Assembly: GCA_036376245.1 (NCBI GenBank)
Contig: DASVAS010000047.1
Coordinates: 1-64,000, forward strand
Reading direction: 5' to 3'
DNA: 64,000 bases
From: DATARR01 sp036376245
Lineage (GTDB): Bacteria; Acidobacteriota; Thermoanaerobaculia; Multivoradales; UBA5704
In this document: in pieces, positions 61,241 to 64,000 of the stretch
Layout: each line of letters starts with the position of its first letter
Position numbering within the stretch: the stretch's first letter is position 1
The notes under the pieces: model-generated
The model's database searches: none
What the model was told of the DNA's origin: nothing
The model's input: only the letters and a program-made list of their open reading frames with translations
Position numbers and translations under genes: made by a program

Positions 61241-62701
61241 ATGCTCAAAGAACGAGCCCGAATCCTTACGGTCGCGATTTTCTCTCTCGACCTGGCCCTG
61301 GTCTCCGCGGCTTTTCTCAGCGCATTCATGGTTCGGAACTCGGTGATGCCGCGGATCGCGCCGCAGGCGTTCCCCAGCCGTCTCTATCCGCTGACCGACT
61401 ACCTGCCCCTCCTGCCGCTGGCGCTGGCGATCTGGGGCGTGCTGCTGCTGTCCTCCGGCCGCTACCGCTCGCACCGCACCGTGCCGCTGCTGGACGAGGC
61501 CTGGGCCGTGCTCCGCGTCTGCGCCACGGGCTCGATCATCTTCACCCTGGCGCTCTACGTCGGCCGGTTCGACGAGCGGATCCTGAGCGCCGACCGGGTC
61601 AGCCGCTTCTGGGTCCTGCTGTTCGGCATCTTCTCGTGCCTCTTCCTGCTGACCGAGAAGCTGGCCGTCCGTCTGACCTCGCGCTACGTCCGCTCGCACG
61701 GCCTCAACTACCGGACCGTTTTGATCGTGGGCACCACCCCGACGGCCCTGCGGATCGCCGAGTCGATCCTCGGCCACCGCTTCTGGGGCTTCCGGATCCT
61801 CGGCTTCATCCAGATCGACGAGAGCGATACCCCATCCGGGGTCTGGCCGAGCCGCTACCCGATCGTCGGCGGCATGGAGGACATCCCGCGGATCGTCGAG
61901 CACCACGTGGTGGACGACGTCATCTTCGCGGTCACCCGCCGCGACCTCGACCGCCTGGAGGATCTCTTCCTGAGCCTCCAGGAGCAGGGCATCCGTACCC
62001 GCTTCGCGATGGACCTCTTCCCGCACACGCGGGCCCGGGTCGACCTCGAAGACCTGGACGGCATGCCGCTGATGAGCTTCGCCACCACCCCGACCAACAC
62101 CTTCCAGCTCATGGCCAAGCGGGTGCTGGACGTGGTGCTCGCCTCGCTGCTGCTGCTGCTGGCGATGCCGATCGCGGGGCTGATCGCGCTGGTCATCAAG
62201 GTGACCTCGGGGGGCGACATCCTCTTCCGCCAGACCCGCTGCGGCCTGAACGGCCGCATCTTCACCCTCTACAAGTTCCGCACGATGGTGGAGGGCGCCG
62301 AGGAGCGCCGCCTGGAGCTGCTGCACCTGAACGAGATGAACGGTCCCGTCTTCAAGCTGCGGAGCGATCCCCGGGTGACCGCCTTCGGCCGCTTCCTGCG
62401 GCGCTTCAGCCTGGACGAGGTGCCGCAGTTCTGGAACGTGCTGCGGGGCGACATGAGCCTGGTGGGACCGCGGCCGCCGATCCCGGAGGAAGTGGCGAAG
62501 TACCAGCGCTGGCAGCGCCGCCGCCTCGCCATGAAGCCCGGCCTCACCTGTCTCTGGCAGGTCAGCGGGCGCAACGAGATCGACTTCGATCAGTGGATGC
62601 AGCTCGACCTCGAATACATCGACTCCTGGACGCCTCTGCTCGACCTCAAGATCCTGCTGAGGACGATCCCCGCCGTGCTGTCGGGCAAGGGCGCGTCGTA
62701 G
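61241..62701 (+). CDS. Exopolysaccharide polyprenyl glycosylphosphotransferase (WbaP/UndP-sugar transferase type)
   Basis: A 486-residue membrane protein that transfers the first sugar-phosphate to undecaprenyl phosphate. Four or five N-terminal spans (about 10-130) and a nucleotide-binding-like domain (VLIVGTTPTALRIAESILG) precede the C-terminal sugar transferase domain: KRVLDVVLASLLLLL span, RQTRCGLNGRIFTLYKFRTMVEGAEE, LRRFSLDEVPQFWNVLRGDMSLVGPRPP and MKPGLTCLWQVSGRNEIDF. It has its own gap of 73 bp and ATG start. Polymerase and flippase genes are not in this window. Confidence 0.95.
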   Translation: MLKERARILTVAIFSLDLALVSAAFLSAFMVRNSVMPRIAPQAFPSRLYPLTDYLPLLPLALAIWGVLLLSSGRYRSHRTVPLLDEAWAVLRVCATGSIIFTLALYVGRFDERILSADRVSRFWVLLFGIFSCLFLLTEKLAVRLTSRYVRSHGLNYRTVLIVGTTPTALRIAESILGHRFWGFRILGFIQIDESDTPSGVWPSRYPIVGGMEDIPRIVEHHVVDDVIFAVTRRDLDRLEDLFLSLQEQGIRTRFAMDLFPHTRARVDLEDLDGMPLMSFATTPTNTFQLMAKRVLDVVLASLLLLLAMPIAGLIALVIKVTSGGDILFRQTRCGLNGRIFTLYKFRTMVEGAEERRLELLHLNEMNGPVFKLRSDPRVTAFGRFLRRFSLDEVPQFWNVLRGDMSLVGPRPPIPEEVAKYQRWQRRRLAMKPGLTCLWQVSGRNEIDFDQWMQLDLEYIDSWTPLLDLKILLRTIPAVLSGKGAS

Positions 62702-62732
62702 AAAGACGTTCCCGGCGGATGGGCGCGCGTGC

Positions 62733-62738
62733 TATACT
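62733..62738 (+). promoter_or_regulatory. -10 box of TIR gene
   Basis: TATACT ending 8 bp before ATG 62747, giving a near-leaderless mRNA. The surrounding TGCTATACTTAGCGCCTATG resembles TGCTAAACAATCGCGCCTAT before the 4649 gene. Confidence 0.6.
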
Positions 62739-62746
62739 TAGCGCCT

Positions 62747-63328
62747 ATGCGGGTCTTTCTTTCTTACTCCCACGCTGACAAGAGCTTCGCGATCAAGCTC
62801 CGGCGCAGGTTTGAAGAAAACGGCCTGTCTTTCAACGATCCGAGCGAGAGCCCTGCCGCGGGGACCTCTTGGCGCCGACAGGTCGAAGAGGCGATCCGGT
62901 CGTCCGAGGCGGTCCTCCTGCTGCTGAGCCCCCGTCAGAAGGCCGACGAGTCGCAGCAGCTTACCTGGATGCTTGCCCTTGAAGCCGCCTGGGCCGACTC
63001 CAAACCCCTGATCCCCATCCTGCTTCGCAATGCGGAATTGCCGGCCTTCGTGCGCAGCGGAGCCTCCGGAGACAGCGTCCAGGCCATCCGCATCCGAAGG
63101 TCTGAAGATCTTGGTCCTGCCGTGGATGCCATTCTTCGGACGCTCGGGATTGCACCCGAGAAGCCTCGCCGCAGGTTGGGTGGTAGCCGGTACCTCAATA
63201 ACATCAGCTCCGGGTCTCGCTTCTCTCGAATCATCGAAAGCTACCCCGTGGTGACCGATGAAGACCGGGCACAATGGAGGGAGCGACTTTCCGCGATCAA
63301 GCAGTACGCCGAGCAGCTCAAAGTCTGA
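62747..63328 (+). CDS. TIR-domain protein
   Basis: A 193-residue protein with an N-terminal TIR domain (1-about 140): box 1 RVFLSYSHADKSFA, GTSWRRQVEEAI, strand AVLLLLSP, and Glu79 in WMLALEAAW at the position of the NADase catalytic glutamate. The C-terminal 45 residues are helical and basic. Bacterial TIR proteins of this kind hydrolyse NAD or make signalling nucleotides in phage defence. It is followed 6 bp later by a conserved partner gene on the same strand. The short form at ATG 62747 is set by the -10 box. Confidence 0.85.
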   Translation: MRVFLSYSHADKSFAIKLRRRFEENGLSFNDPSESPAAGTSWRRQVEEAIRSSEAVLLLLSPRQKADESQQLTWMLALEAAWADSKPLIPILLRNAELPAFVRSGASGDSVQAIRIRRSEDLGPAVDAILRTLGIAPEKPRRRLGGSRYLNNISSGSRFSRIIESYPVVTDEDRAQWRERLSAIKQYAEQLKV

Positions 63329-63334
63329 CCGGCG

Positions 63335-63985
63335 ATGAACGGGGAGAGCGCGGCGGGAGTGCGCGAGCACTTTGGAAAGGGACGGCTTGCTCTCGACCCA
63401 GCGAAAAGCGTCTTTATCAACTGCCCCTTCGACAAAGGGTTCGCTGAGACCTTCGACGCGATCGTGTTCGCCGTCGCCTGCTGCGGCTTTGTCCCGAGAA
63501 GCGCTCTTGAGTCTGGGGACATCGCGGTGCCACGGATGGAGCGGATCCTGCGCGCGATCTTTTCCTCGTATTACTCGATCCATGATCTCTCCCGTTGCCG
63601 AGGCGAGGGGGATGAGAGCCTCGCGCGCTTCAACATGCCGCTCGAGCTGGGCATCGCCATGGCCCACCGTTTCCAGACGAAGGGTCAGAAGCATGACTGG
63701 CTGGTTCTCGTCCCCGAGGGCCATCTCCATGCCCGGGTGATCTCCGACCTCGCGGGTTTTGATCCCGAATGCTATGACGGTGGTCCTGAGTCGGTGATTC
63801 CCGCTGTGGTCAGGTGGCTTGCCACACGCATCACGGCGGTCAAGACTCCGAAGCCCGCGCAGGTTCTGGCGAAGTTTCCCCAGTTTGTGGAGGAGAAGAG
63901 CCGGCTGCAAGTCGACTGGGGCGGCAAAGCACCCTGGGCGGACATTGTTCTGCTTGCGCTTGACGCCGCCGCCAGGCGCTCTTGA
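63335..63985 (+). CDS. Conserved protein with VFINCPFD motif, TIR partner candidate
   Basis: A 216-residue protein, not assignable to a named family. Motifs seen are VFINCPFD (26-33), CCGFVPRSALE (49-59), IHDLSR (82-87) and RFNMPLELGIAMAH (98-111). The fold pattern (VFINCPFD, then a strand-turn ending in a glutamate-containing MPLELG) suggests a Rossmann/TIR-like nucleotide-binding fold, but that is inference. The start is ATG 63335, 6 bp after the TIR stop. The gene ends 15 bp before the window end. Confidence 0.7.
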   Translation: MNGESAAGVREHFGKGRLALDPAKSVFINCPFDKGFAETFDAIVFAVACCGFVPRSALESGDIAVPRMERILRAIFSSYYSIHDLSRCRGEGDESLARFNMPLELGIAMAHRFQTKGQKHDWLVLVPEGHLHARVISDLAGFDPECYDGGPESVIPAVVRWLATRITAVKTPKPAQVLAKFPQFVEEKSRLQVDWGGKAPWADIVLLALDAAARRS

Positions 63986-64000
63986 CGGTCCTCTCTCGTC

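Noticed and set aside
62747..63985. Thoeris or CBASS
   Set aside because: No ThsA-type NADase or cyclase gene visible; the partner protein has no such domains in what I can read, and the window ends here.

Overview
The window is high-GC bacterial DNA with tightly packed genes, many 4-bp ATGA/GTGA/TTGA overlaps, and frequent GTG and TTG starts. An acidobacterial Hfq-like protein with a long N-terminal extension, a large Oar-type TonB-dependent receptor with a carboxypeptidase-regulatory domain, an ELWxxDGTxxGT repeat protein and a lanthipeptide-type leader with an ETLRNLN motif all point to Acidobacteriota, perhaps Thermoanaerobaculia. This is inference from gene content; no rRNA is present.

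Layout. 1-4.6 kb: end of a phosphotransacetylase-domain gene, purD, ricT, an Hfq-like gene, pdxA and a convergent methyltransferase. 4.6-9.2 kb: a membrane glycosyltransferase-like protein, a SIR2-domain protein, a zinc-ribbon protein and an ORF6N gene carrying three copies of one palindrome. 9.2-16 kb: a flippase-like/DUF362 pair, a lipoprotein, a 5'-3' exonuclease, a DegT aminotransferase and acetyl-CoA synthetase. 16-22 kb: three-gene DUF2339/DUF3999-like membrane operon, one member being a gene fusion. 22-28 kb: purEK, a TonB receptor behind a structured leader, an orphan lanthipeptide-like precursor and a small helical protein, then about 400 bp of degenerate 20-bp tandem repeats.

28.4-36.1 kb is a defence operon on the minus strand: type III-like methyltransferase, OLD-like AAA ATPase, Res helicase-nuclease and a small unknown protein, all joined by 4-bp overlaps. 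tRNA-Gln and gltX follow. 38.5-50 kb is mostly housekeeping (universal stress protein, porin-modA-modB, aldehyde dehydrogenase, transketolase, seryl-tRNA synthetase, two tRNA-Ser) with toxin-antitoxin pairs (BrnT type and Panacea type) between. 50.3-57 kb holds large membrane and repeat proteins. 57.2-62.7 kb is a polysaccharide cluster (three family-2 and one family-4 type glycosyltransferases, and a polyprenyl-phosphate sugar transferase). The window closes with a TIR protein and a conserved partner of unknown function.

Several non-coding themes recur: REPIN-like elements of about 180 bp, single REP-like halves (one forms the 5' end of a glycosyltransferase gene), 9-bp-periodic hairpins, CTG starts in CTGA overlaps, and -10 boxes placed so close to ATG that the mRNA would be leaderless. 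Most promising for new biology: the ORF6N gene with its palindromes, the four-gene restriction-like operon with its repeat array, and the TIR pair.
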